From positions 1 to 24,465 of the forward strand of contig JBNGIS010016479.1 of assembly GCA_049999725.1 (NCBI GenBank): DNA of 24,465 nucleotides. Direction: 5' to 3'. The DNA is from Haplomitrium mnioides. Its lineage: Eukaryota > Marchantiophyta > Haplomitriopsida > Calobryales. The notes under the pieces were generated by a model, which worked only from the letters and a program-made list of their open reading frames with translations, ran no database searches and was not told the origin of the DNA. The position numbers were made by a program, and so were the translations under genes. Each line of letters begins with the position of its first letter. The stretch's first letter is position 1. Shown one piece after another: positions 1-8,991 of the stretch.

Positions 1-599
1 TTTTCTCTGCTTGATCGATTAAGGGGAGAAGGGACTTACGACCTTTCCGTTCCCTGATTCGTCGACTCGGACGCTCACGACTTATTCTCCTGGCTTGTGG
101 CTTGTGACTTGTGGTTTTCCCTCATCTGTTTCTCTACTCTTCTTTATCGACCTGGTGCTTGCGGCTCTCTCGTCCTCAAAGATTAACACCTCCTTTAGCT
201 GTGGTGAAAGAGAAACGCCCGATTTATCTGCGTCAGGTTTCCTCTCTTCCTAGCTTCAAAGTTTTCTTTTCTCCTCTTCAGCTCTATGCTACCTACTCAA
301 TGACATGGTGAAATGAACATCTGACTACCCATTTGGTGTACTAGGATTATTGCATCCCACTAACAAATTGGTTGGGCTGATCAGAGAAACTCTCCTTTTC
401 CCCCACTCTGGTTTCCCATCAGGCCCTTGTGTATTTTGGAAGCTTGTCACTCTCACTGAGATTGCATATAAGGTTCAAGTGGTTTGGGGATACTTCTTTT
501 TTCTAGTCCTGGTCAACATGAACATTGGAATAGATCAGCGTTTCCCTACATGCATACTTTATTGTGCTCATTGGATCCACTGAACGGTTCCTACTTAAG
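1..599. other. Stretch without recognisable gene
   Basis: I find no protein family, RNA gene or repeat here. The open frames are short and have no recognisable domain. The first 300 bases are pyrimidine-rich on the + strand. They resemble in style, but do not clearly align with, the far right end of the window in reverse complement. This may be the outer part of the copia-1 leader or unrelated flanking DNA; the sequence does not decide. Confidence 0.5.
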
Positions 600-1084
600 T
601 ACTATCTGGCGGAGACCCTTTTCCCAACTAGACACCTACTACTAACCCAACTCTGTAGGACAAATCAAAGGCGGACCGCAACTAACCGAGATGAACGACG
701 AGCAACGCCGACGACAACATGGCAACTTCCATTTCAGCATAGAACTATATTACAGGGCAGTTTCTAGTCTAGACCTACAATTTTTTTTCCAGCACATTTA
801 CCTCTCTTCTATTTTTTTTTTCTTTCTTCTTTTCAGTTCAACAGTACTTCAATTTCATTTCATTTCTGTTGATTTCCCGCATTAAGAAGAAAACATAAAC
901 ATGTACAGGGAGTGATTACAATTACCCGCTCCACGGGCAACTCACAGTCTTGACCCAACTGCGCATACTTTCTTTCCTTTCGTTCCCCTGTATCTAGTTT
1001 TCGGTTTCCGACGTTACGCTGATATCCCCTGATCACTCAACAGTCCTTGATTATACCTAGACTCAACTGAAAACACATCCAAGC
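600..1084 (+). other. Copia-1 untranslated leader
   Basis: This aligns with the leader of copia-2 in reverse complement. Conserved patches include ACGACGAGC (about 695), ATTACAGGGCAGTTT (about 750) and a block at 878-900 containing TTAAGAAGAAAACATAAAC that is nearly identical in both copies. A strong pyrimidine run (811-834) ends in CAG at 834-836, which looks like a plant 3' splice site. No primer binding site of the TGGTATCA type was found. Confidence 0.55.
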
Positions 1085-2150
1085 ATGAACCCCGTAGGAT
1101 CCCTCAAGTTTCAGGCCCTGAAACTTGACGGCTCGAACTATTTATCATGGTCCTTGGACATCACGACCTACTTAACATCGAAAGGGATACGCGATATCTT
1201 AATCAATGACGAGGGTACGAGCCCACGGGATGCTGCCAGAGCACTCATACTCATACGCCACCACCTTGTGGAACCACTCAGGTTACAATATCTAAATTAC
1301 AACAATCCCCGATTACTCTGGGATGAACTCAAACTAAGGTTTGATCACCTGACCTCTATTTCCCTCCCCGCAGCACGACACGATTGGATCAACTTGCGCT
1401 TCCAAGACCATACCTCAATCGTGAATTACAATAGTGAACTATTCCGAATAGTTTCACAATTGGCAATTTGCGGACACCCTGTTTCTGACGAAGAACAGAT
1501 AGAGAAAACTCTATCGACATTTCTAGTAAGCAACCTCATCCTTGCATCCCAATACTGCAACATGCGTTTCACCCAATACTTAGAATTGATCGCATACATG
1601 CTCTTAGCAGAGAAAACACCAACTACTTCTAGTGGAAAATGCGAAAAAATGACCCCCAGGCTCTGCGGCACTACCGGCAAATCCGGAGTCGCACTTCACC
1701 AGATTCCATCCTCACTCAAGGAACCGAGACCCTGAACCACGAAGAGGAAGAGGCAGGGGAAACCCCAACTTCAGGGGGAGCACTAGACACCCTACCCCCA
1801 ATCGAACTTCATCCCTCGGCAACAGGGATCGACATTACATACGTCACACCTCTACTATACCAGAACGCAGACAACGTTCTTGGATCGCAAGAGGCGGACG
1901 ACAGCAGACAAGAGGCCACAGAAATTTCTCACAACCGAGAAACAAACAAACTTCCTGCCATAGATGTGGCACTCGCGGACATACACAAACCGTATGCCGA
2001 GTACCCGCACACCTCATAAAACCTTACCAAAATAGCCTCAAATACTCACAGCTTGAAGTACATGGAAATCTTTCCGAAATTGCACATGTCGACGACTACC
2101 TGACTTACAACCTATAGCCAGAGAGCCATACACTACAACGTTTGGCTCCA
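1085..2150 (+). pseudogene. gag: Copia-1 gag (UBN2-like, with CCHC knuckle), frameshifted
   Basis: Gag forms the cytoplasmic virus-like particle that packages element RNA. The open frame from ATG 1085 runs 216 codons. It begins MNPVGSLKF and contains the copia Gag signatures SNYLSWSLDITTYL and LWDELKLRFDHL. The start is supported because copia-2 has the same Met and an in-frame TGA sits just upstream here. Near 1615 the left copy has one extra base relative to copia-2, in an A-rich run, which puts the true C-terminal half out of frame. That half still encodes an arginine/glycine-rich stretch and an intact zinc knuckle, CHRCGTRGHTQTVC (about 1957-1998). It also carries stops in the correct frame: TGA near 1650, and TAG at 2115-2117. 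The frame ends at the deletion junction near 2150. Confidence 0.85.
1770..1781 (+). promoter_or_regulatory. Polypurine tract-like site in gag
   Basis: TTCAGGGGGAGC resembles the 3' PPT of copia-2 (TCAAGGGGGAG). The same site is kept in copia-2 gag at 22945-22954. A role as an extra plus-strand priming site is inference only. Confidence 0.3.
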
Positions 2151-2395
2151 ATTCACGAGATACAAAGCAAGACTCGTCACGAAAGGATGCACACAAATCC
2201 CTGGAAAAGATTTCAATCTGACATACTCACCAGTCATGGATACGATCACATATAGATATATGATAGCATTTGCAATTCAACGCAACCTGATCATGCATAT
2301 CATGGATGTCATTACTGCCTACTTATATGGCATACTCGACACTCAAATTTTTATGAAGGCACCCCCTGAACTCATATCCAGGATATCATTCCACA

Positions 2396-2406
2396 TTGAG
2401 GGGGAG
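2396..2406 (+). promoter_or_regulatory. Polypurine tract-like site at the start of the RT insert
   Basis: TTGAGGGGGAG lies about 20 bp before the first repeat unit of the insert. It is almost the same as the PPT of copia-3 (TTGAGGGGGAGT). Copia-2 has TTCAGGGGGAG at the same place (20343-20353). It could be an internal plus-strand primer site or a scar of how the insert was acquired; both are inference. Confidence 0.35.
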
Positions 2407-2424
2407 AAACAGCCAACTGAGGTG

Positions 2425-2676
2425 AGACCTTTTGTCCCTCAAGGCCAGAACCGTGAAAGCGGACCTTTTGTCCCTCACAGCCAGAAAAGTGAAAGTAGAC
2501 CTTTTGTCACTCACGAACACACAGACAAACAGAGACCTTTTGTCTCTCACGGCCAACATTCTGCAGATGGACCTATCGTCCAAAGAAGATACACAAGTCA
2601 TGAAGGACCTTCTGTCCATAATGGTCTAATGGCAAAACAAGGACCCTCTATCCTTATGACAAAAAGGAATTGCCAA
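2425..2676 (+). repeat. 36-bp (12-residue) tandem array in RT
   Basis: Cores start at 2425, 2461, 2497, 2533, 2569, 2605 and 2641, exactly 36 bp apart, giving seven units. Each encodes [G/R]-P-[F/I/S]-[V/I] followed by eight variable residues, for example GPFVPHSQKSES. The DNA core is GGACCTTTTGTCC or a near variant. The frame stays open through all units. Confidence 0.92.
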
Positions 2677-2757
2677 GCGATGGATGATATGTTGCAAACA
2701 ACTCAAAACAGATCATATATAAAGCCAGCACATTTGCTGAGCACGAATCACAACAAC

Positions 2758-2901
2758 GTACCTTCAGTCCCCACAAATGATCTGCTAAACAAGCAACAGT
2801 ACACTGGACCTTTAGTCCAGCCAACAAAACAGCTGTACAATGAACATCCAAAGGGACCTATAGTCCCCCATCGCGAAAATATACAACAAGGCAGACAACT
2901 G
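2758..2901 (+). repeat. 48-bp (16-residue) tandem array in RT
   Basis: The same core recurs at 2758, 2806 and 2854, now 48 bp apart. It encodes VPSVP, GPLVQ and GPIVP. The sequence between cores is not related to that of the 36-bp units, so only the core is shared by the two arrays. Confidence 0.85.
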
Positions 2902-4128
2902 GCAGAGCAATCTATGAAAGCAACTGGAATATCATCAGACATATCAGGCTCAAAGATGGTTGTACAAGTCCTGCGCTCAATGTATGGACTTAAACAAAGG
3001 GGTAGAAACTGGTATCAAAGATTCAAATCAGAAATGATGACTCTAAACTTCACCAATGAGGACATTGCACTATGCCTCTTTATGAAACAGGAAAACCCTG
3101 AATACGTCATAGTAGCAATATATGTAGATGACATTAACATTTTTGGCACACCACAACTAGCCAACGACACCATTGAGAAACTGAAGGACATATTCGAAAT
3201 GCGAGACATTGGGGAACCTGACTTCTGCTTGGGAATACAGTTTGAACATCTACAAGACGGAATCCTAATCCATCAATCCACTTATACATCCAAAATCCTT
3301 ACTCAGTTCAACATGGATAAAGCTCATCCAACGAGCACCCCTATGGAAGTAAGATCATCAGATCCTACGAAGGACATGTTTTCAAAAAGAAAAGAAACAG
3401 AACCAACACTAGGACTTGAAAAACCGTACCTTTCAGCAATAGGAGCACTAATGTACCTTGCAAATCAAACAAGACCAAACATAGCTTTCGCCGTGAACTT
3501 ACTAGCAAGACACAGTTCCCAACCGACTATACGACATTGGAACGGCATCAAAAGGATTTTCAGATACCTTAAAGGTACCACAGACATGGGACTGTTCTTC
3601 TCGAAAACTGCAGACTATAACATTATAGGATATGCTGATGCCGGATACTTATATGATCTCGACGACGCAAAGTCAAAAACAGGATATGTATTCCTCAAAG
3701 AGGGCATAGCAATATCATGGAAAAGCACAAAACAAACAATCACTACCACCTCTACAAACCATGCGGAGATAGTAGCTCTGTATGAAGCAAGTAGAGAGTG
3801 TATTTGGTTACGCCAACTCATTGACCATATTAACTCCAACACAAGCCAACCCCTCATCCAAGCACCTACATCTATATTTGAAGACAACAAGCCATGTGTT
3901 GACTAAATCGCTCAAGGTTTCATCAAGGGCGATAGAATAAAACATATAGCTCCAAAAATTTTCTATATTTATGAACAACATAATGACAAAATCAAGGTAC
4001 AATGGATACCTAGTAAACTAAACAGAGCTGATATGTTCACAAAACCTCTACCTCCCGCTCTACATAAAGAGCACACAAAGGGTATTGGTCTCAAAAAACT
4101 GTCTGAAATATACAAGAAACATACATAA

Positions 4129-4552
4129 TCTTAGTATTATTCTGACCTGCTGTCAAATTTTCATATTCATGAGTTGTGCTTCTTAGTATATATTGATCCT
4201 GACTACAGGATTGTTTACAGTCAGAATGTAGCTATTCAAACAGGTTGGACACCTCACATATGATTTCGTGGAGCACAACAAGCATTTAAGGCCAGAAGAT
4301 AGCACAACAAAAGATCAAGGAGAACTGCCTACAGCGACATGATCACCTTATCATGATTTGATAACTTAGAACACATCATACAGTTTTCATATTATGAACT
4401 CCAAACATTATATTCATTTACATTACCAAATACTATATATGTGGTAGCACTCTTTCCCTCAGAAGAAAGCAGGAGGGTTTTAATGAGACTACACATATAT
4501 AGGATATACACTAGTCCTATCAAATGTGGCTGATTACAGGAGAAGAATCAGC
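4129..4552 (+). other. Copia-1 3' untranslated region
   Basis: No gene is present. The stretch between the pol stop and the polypurine tract aligns with copia-2 18149-18572. The clearest shared block is at 4448-4492 (CAGAAGAAAGCAGGAGGGTT), the decayed form of a C/G hairpin that is perfect in copia-2. Confidence 0.6.
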
Positions 4553-4562
4553 CAATGGGGAG
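4553..4562 (+). promoter_or_regulatory. Copia-1 polypurine tract (decayed)
   Basis: CAATGGGGAG sits immediately before the LTR start. Copia-2 has TCAAGGGGGAG at the same place. In this family it primes plus-strand DNA synthesis. Confidence 0.65.
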
Positions 4563-4711
4563 TGTTATAGAACATAGTGATACTCCTATATATAGAATGG
4601 ATGTATAGATAAGAGAGACGTTGATCTCTCATCATTCTATTGATCAATACACGAAGGAACGTTGGGCCGTGCAGCCTCTCTCTCTCTCTGTGTGACTCAT
4701 ACACTACAACA
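4563..4711 (+). repeat. Copia-1 3' LTR
   Basis: It starts TGTTATAG right after the polypurine tract and ends in ...CAACA, so it has TG...CA ends and is about 149 bp long. A TATA-box-like TATATATAG lies at 4587-4595. A CT microsatellite (4676-4690) lies inside. The 3' end is estimated from the copia-2 copy and from where the adjoining DUF7869 repeat begins, because no second LTR is available for comparison. Confidence 0.7.
4676..4690 (+). repeat. CT microsatellite
   Basis: About seven CT dinucleotides followed by GTGTG, within the copia-1 LTR. It is absent from the copia-2 LTR. Confidence 0.8.
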
Positions 4712-4869
4712 CCTAAGGTTTATTTTTTATCTTCTACAAAGTGTTTCGTTTCAATAAATTCAAACATTTGTTTAAGATGTATTAAATATTATTTACATCT
4801 AAGGTTGTGTTTTGAAGTTACAAATATTGACATATGTTTTACTGAACTAGTTTTATGTCCTTCTTGTTT

Positions 4870-5763
4870 TGGATTGATATAGTCAAATATAATTGCCAAT
4901 TGTTTCTTCATCATGACCAACAAATGAAAGAATAAGGGACAACATAAGCTAGAACTACTACAAGTTCTTTATAGATTCTGATATTCAATGGTGGAATGAC
5001 TTTTTTCTTGCCCAACAAGAGATTGCGGCTTACATCCTTGAAAACAAAAGACGACGACTCAAAGCACAATTTACCTTTCCACCTTCACAATAGTCAAACA
5101 CTTGTAATGATTTTCAAAATGTTTGTCCAGATTCTCAGCTTCAAGCTCCACAAACAGAAGAAGATACTCCGATACAACAAATACTTTCTACACATTGAGC
5201 AATCTATGATGGAGCTTCTAGGCTGCGAGAAGGGACTCTTTCGTACTGTACTCGATACGGGCATAAATTTGGCAATCTACATGATTTGAAAGCTAGATAG
5301 AATGTTTATTTGTGTTGTTGCGTCTCTGGATCCAAAGAGCAGACCTTTTGGGTTGCCAAAGTTCTCAAAGTTTTGTCCTTTGATGAGGAAGATTCGCCAA
5401 ACTTGAAACGAATACAAGTTCAATGGTTTGCTTGTTTGGCTGAAGATGCATTTTCTAGTCAGTGCATTTCAAAAAAAATAGTAGCAACAAAAAGGAAACG
5501 CAAATCCAAGTTACATATTGATATACTTGATTTGACACAAATCACGATTATGTCGTTTGATTTTCTGCTCACCCAAAAAAACCAATTGAGGAAAACTACT
5601 CTATCTACCATTAAAGCAAATCTATTTGAGTACCAAAGACAAAAAGCCCTCAATCCTGAAATGTTTCAAAGAGATTCAAACAGTGTTATTAACACTGAGA
5701 CAGATCAAGCAAATCTTGATGAATCTTTTGAAGCTGAATCCAAAGAAATCGAGACTAGCGACT
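4870..5763 (+). pseudogene. C-terminal remnant of a DUF7869-like protein
   Basis: The best-preserved piece is the final open frame (5310-5765). It carries a TFWVAKVLKVLSFDEED segment and an acidic tail rich in Asn, Asp and Glu ending in IETSD. The right copy has the same order (16108-16499, minus strand). Upstream, DSDIQWWNDFF (from about 4976) matches NIQWWSNFF of the right copy, but two stops interrupt the frame between them. The core with PLPPTLYLQLDN and VGHTHDQIDQ, present on the right, is deleted here. Relative to the right copy there are 26 extra residues at about 5551-5628. The deletion therefore lies in the right copy or an insertion lies here. No function is expected. Confidence 0.6.
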
Positions 5764-6360
5764 AAAGTCCTTCAAGAATTTTGTTCTATATTTTTTATTT
5801 GCAAATTTGGTATAATTTAAGAGGATCATTTCCAAAAGTATTTGAAAATCGTTTTAGTAACTTGTTGGATTTTTGGCAAACTTGAACTTGTGACTGTAAA
5901 TCATTCCAAGTGGTGTGTTGTTCTCTGTAAATGAAACTTTAATTCATAGTTAATATTTTTATTTGTTTCGTAGAAATATTTTCATCTCCAAAATATAAGT
6001 ATTTTGCTTTCAACTTTTAAGGTTATTATCTCGCTGAAGCATCTGCCCAAGTTGACTAAATTGTTTTTCTTTGTAAGACTTTGTTGTAAAAATTTAAATC
6101 TTTAGGGTTGTTTGACTCGGAAGAAGAGCTTTGTACATGTTTTTACTTTTAGATTCCGAAGTAGAAATCGAAATCTTTTGTATACGTAGAGTTTGTTGCA
6201 CAAATGGAATGTTTACAGTCTGTATCCTCGGTTGTAGAAGTATGAACCCTATGCACGCATAGACTTTGATTTGCAAGCAAAATGTACAACATACAAAAAC
6301 TCTTGTACAGAACCTTAAACCTAGCTTCTTGTCACTCTTTGTTGTGGAATGTTGAGATGG

Positions 6361-6620
6361 TGAGTTCGGATTCCTATGTGCGCATAGACTTTGGGGTGGA
6401 TTGTTCATATGGTGAGTTCAGATTCCTAAGCGTGCCTAGGCTTTCGGGTGGAGTGTTCAGTTGGTGAGTTCGGATTCTTATGCGCACAAAGACTTTGGAG
6501 TGGAGTTTTCACTTGTTGAGCTTAGATTCCTAAGTGCGCCTAGACTTTGGGGTGGAGTGTTCACATGTTGAGCTTGGATTCATATGCGCGTATAGACTTT
6601 GGGGTGGAAGTCCACGTCTT
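6361..6620 (+). repeat. 52-bp tandem array, five units
   Basis: TGAG(T/C)T-type starts occur at 6361, 6413, 6465, 6517 and 6569, exactly 52 bp apart. Each unit holds a degenerate TATGCGCGCATAGACTTTG followed by GGGTGGAGTGTTCA. The right copy of the same repeat has only one such unit (about 15455-15510), so the array expanded in this copy. Confidence 0.9.
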
Positions 6621-7430
6621 CCAAAAGTTCTACTTCTCATGTGTATCCCTTAAGCTTCTTCATACAAAGACTACCGCTTACAACTTTGTTTGTACATAGG
6701 TCATAGACTCTTTTGTAGATCTTGAGACCTTTGCTTAGTTGAATCAAGTTTAAAACTTGGACATGTTTCTTTTTTACAATCTTAATGCAATCTCCTAAGC
6801 TACTACTTTTTTGATTCTGAACTATGATACGTTTCTGTATATGCTTCGTTGAACTATGAAATATTTTTAATTGCTGGAACCTTTTTGAAAGGCTACATTC
6901 AGTTTTGATTGCATAGATTTTCAACTTAAACTGAAAGCTTTTTTTTTCTTGACGTTTAAAATAAAGCTCCTAAATCGATGCAATGTTTCTTTTCTTTGTT
7001 TTTGTGTTTACCATTGCAAAGTCATTCCCTTGACTTCTAGTCCCCTTAGGCTTTTTCATGTGTTTTGTAATATTTTTCCATCAAAAAAGTTCAAAAGAGC
7101 ACAATGTCTACGCGCCTTAAGTTTGTGCAATGAAACATATTTCAAAATAGTTTCTTATTACGTGTATTTAAACTTTTGGGCTTAGAATTGCAATCAATGA
7201 TAAATGCAAATTTTTGATGAAAACTTACCATAATTTTTATGATTTTAAACAAATTCAAGTTTTCCAATGTTTTCATAAAAACTAGTAATATTGATTGATT
7301 TGCATAACAAAAAAATTAACCTCGTTTTCTTATGTCTTTTGATATGAAAAGTCATAAATTTTCCCAGAAAAAAAAGGTTCCTTTTCTGAGTAGCATGTTC
7401 TTGGTTCAAAGTAGTGGTTGTTATATGTGT

Positions 7431-8751
7431 GTACAATAAAAGAATAACTAAATTGTTAGGTGGACCCATGGTTAGAGTTCTCACAACAAAATCCATTTGC
7501 ACCCAACTCTGTTTCAACCAATGATAGTCGAGAAGTAAAGGGTATTGGTTTTTTTGAAACGTATTAAAAACAATATAATGGACAAGGTATTCTTCATTAG
7601 CAAAAAAGGCATGAATATTTTTTTTGTACACCTAGTAGTGCAATTTCATAGCCATCAGCAAGCTTGAGAAGTAGCTAAGACTTTTGTAAGGCAAAAACCA
7701 GATACCTAATGAGACTCATAGTAGATTTAGTCATGTTGTTTGCAGCAAAGCCTATGTCCAAATACCCATTTGGAATGAATTTACTATCAATGAAAATGAT
7801 TGTTGCAAAAGTACCAGCATTGAAAAGAGACACCGTATGGACGTTGAATAGTTCCACTATTGTAGTAAGAAAACGAGAGGAAGCTCTAGAAAAATGCCTC
7901 CTAAGATCACGAATAGAACTAGGGAGATGATTATGAGTCAGAACTATCTAGTCAATTTGTAGCAAAATCAGAAAATATAGGGGCTAAGAGGTGTAAAGAT
8001 TTGGTTTTGGCAACATCTACTCAAGGATGGAGAGATTATCCAATGCAACTGATCGAGTTCTAGAGCATATGTTTGATAGACCGATTCAAAATCTAAAGAT
8101 TTGTTGGGTCAAGAATATGCTATACGGTTTGTCAAAGGAATGGATGAACTATTCTATAAATAATGGCATCACATGACTTTAGACTAATGACATGAACTAA
8201 AGACTAGCAGTTAAATAGAGGAACCAATCTAAAAACACAAATAGAGGCTAGCTTTATTGAGTTCTAGAGGGGCGATATCAGATCATACTATCGGGTCTAG
8301 TCCAATTAAGGTTTCTATAAAAAAATATGTGCTTCATCAAGTGTGGGGATCTTTTCAGAATATTGTCAGTGGTACGGTGTAACATTCCAACTTCCTTGTT
8401 GAAAGCAACGTCGAGCAACGGTATTGGAGTGGAAAAAAAAAAGGTCCTACGGATTATAATCTAAACTAGAGGTCAAAAGATCACGTCGATAAGGAATAGT
8501 TACAGATGGACAACATTGTGGGTTTCAACAACATTGAATATGTAACTACAAGTTGGACTGAAGAGATATCGTATAGAAGATTTGAGAGGACTTTTGCTTT
8601 AACTATATCTTATAGAAAACAAAACATTCAAACTTTAAAAACTCCTTGAGGCATGTGGCCTTGATGGTTGAGCAATATTCACAGTTGCTTTGAGTTAGTG
8701 CAATGTGAGGTTATCTGCATGGATTGTCAACCAACATTTTATTGTTGGGCA
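7431..8751. other. Unassigned AT-rich stretch between repeat elements
   Basis: I see no protein family and no RNA gene. Short open frames at 7709-7930 (+) and 7245-7631 (-) have no recognisable domain. The sequence may continue the left DUF7869 repeat outward or be older flanking DNA. A perfect 6-bp hairpin, CCAACA-TTTTAT-TGTTGG, lies at 8731-8748 just outside the copia-3 LTR. Confidence 0.5.
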
Positions 8752-8971
8752 TGTCAAAAATCAAGCACTGCGTTTGAACACACGACACATATACAAGAGG
8801 TGGAGAAAATTTGTTGTATATTCACAAGAGCTCGATGGCCTCAAAAATACATCAAGGGGAGGAGTGCCTAAACGCAACTCCAAAACTACCCCATATACTT
8901 AACTAACCCTAACCAACCTAGGTGGGCTGCCAAATTAGCCTATCAACCTATTAGAACTCGATAATTTAATA
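8752..8971 (-). repeat. Copia-3 3' LTR
   Basis: Read on the minus strand it begins TATTAAATTATC right after the polypurine tract and ends ...TTTTTGACA. That is about 220 bp with TA...CA ends, where TG...CA would be usual, so the first dinucleotide appears mutated. The outer 16-18 bp (TGTCAAAAATCAAGCA on the + strand) recur exactly beside the primer binding site at 14553-14568, which fixes the 3' end of the LTR. Confidence 0.75.
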
Positions 8972-8986
8972 CTCCCCCTCAAGCTC
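8972..8986 (-). promoter_or_regulatory. Copia-3 polypurine tract
   Basis: GAGCTTGAGGGGGAG on the minus strand directly precedes the 3' LTR and is a typical plant copia polypurine tract. The pol stop (8992-8994) lies just upstream of it. Confidence 0.85.
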
Positions 8987-8991
8987 AACGC

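Larger units (their letters stand above)
2151..4128 (+). pseudogene. pol: Copia-1 reverse transcriptase-RNase H, one stop and a large repeat insert
   Basis: RT copies element RNA to DNA and RNase H removes the RNA strand. The frame is open from the deletion junction. It shows RYKARLVTKG, then the first catalytic Asp (IMDVITAYLYG), then IFMKAPPEL. An insert of about 190 residues follows, after which the RT resumes with SMYGLKQRGRNWYQRF. The YVDD catalytic box is at 3121-3132. LLARHSSQPTIRHWNGIKRI leads into RNase H, with its Asp in YADAGY, Glu in NHAEIVAL and Asp in EDNKPCVD. A single TAA at 3904-3906 stands where copia-2 has a CAA (Gln) codon. After it the frame continues through ADMFTKPLP to the true stop at 4126-4128. 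The upstream part of the domain is lost to the deletion at about 2150. An internal ATG lies at 2236, but the natural protein would be a Gag-Pol fusion. Confidence 0.88.
600..4711 (+). mobile_element. Copia-1: Ty1/copia LTR retrotransposon, internally deleted
   Basis: Order along the strand is leader, Gag with CCHC knuckle, RT, RNase H, 3' untranslated part, polypurine tract and 3' LTR. In the intact relative at 17982-24465 integrase lies upstream of RT, which is the Ty1/copia order. Here the element jumps from just after Gag (about 2150) directly into the RT N-terminus, so protease, the integrase zinc finger and the integrase core are missing. No copy of the LTR start (TGTTATAG) occurs upstream of gag, so the 5' LTR is lost or lies outside the window. 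The 5' boundary at 600 is only where similarity to copia-2 fades. It could not move by itself; at best it is a non-autonomous or dead copy. Confidence 0.85.
600..7430 (+). repeat. Left arm of a large inverted duplication
   Basis: This stretch (copia-1 followed by a DUF7869-type repeat) aligns by eye, in reverse complement, with about 14569-24070. Shared landmarks in order are the leader block at 878-900, gag start 1085, RT insert 2425-2901, pol end 4128, LTR start 4563, the DUF7869 C-terminal part around 4980-5765, the 52-bp motif region near 6361, and the terminal block at 7240-7430. In the first 177 Gag residues I count 24 differences between the arms, so the duplication or paired insertion is not recent. 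Two large deletions make this arm shorter: about 2 kb of protease-integrase-RT at about 2150, and about 0.86 kb of the DUF7869 frame near 4934. Confidence 0.7.
4712..7430 (+). mobile_element. DUF7869-type repeat, left copy, internally deleted
   Basis: This matches 14569-17981 in reverse complement over its whole length. It keeps only the start and the C-terminal part of the DUF7869 frame. The left sequence passes from ACCAACAAATGAAAGAA straight into TAAGGGACAACATAAG near 4934, two blocks that are about 860 bp apart in the right copy. Downstream of the frame lies about 1.6 kb of AT-rich non-coding sequence with a five-unit 52-bp array. Neither terminal inverted repeats nor target duplications could be fixed, so the class of mobile element is not established. 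Confidence 0.65.

Noticed and set aside
2407-2950. The RT insert as an intron
   Set aside because: It is open in frame in both copies, its repeat units are multiples of three, and there is no clear GT...pyrimidine-AG pair at its edges. It cannot be fully excluded without RNA data.
7245-7631. 128-codon minus-strand frame
   Set aside because: It spans the end of the DUF7869 repeat and unassigned DNA, has AT-driven composition, and the right arm does not conserve it.
8898-8926. Telomere-like CCCTAACC words
   Set aside because: Only one or two words occur, inside the copia-3 LTR, with no array.
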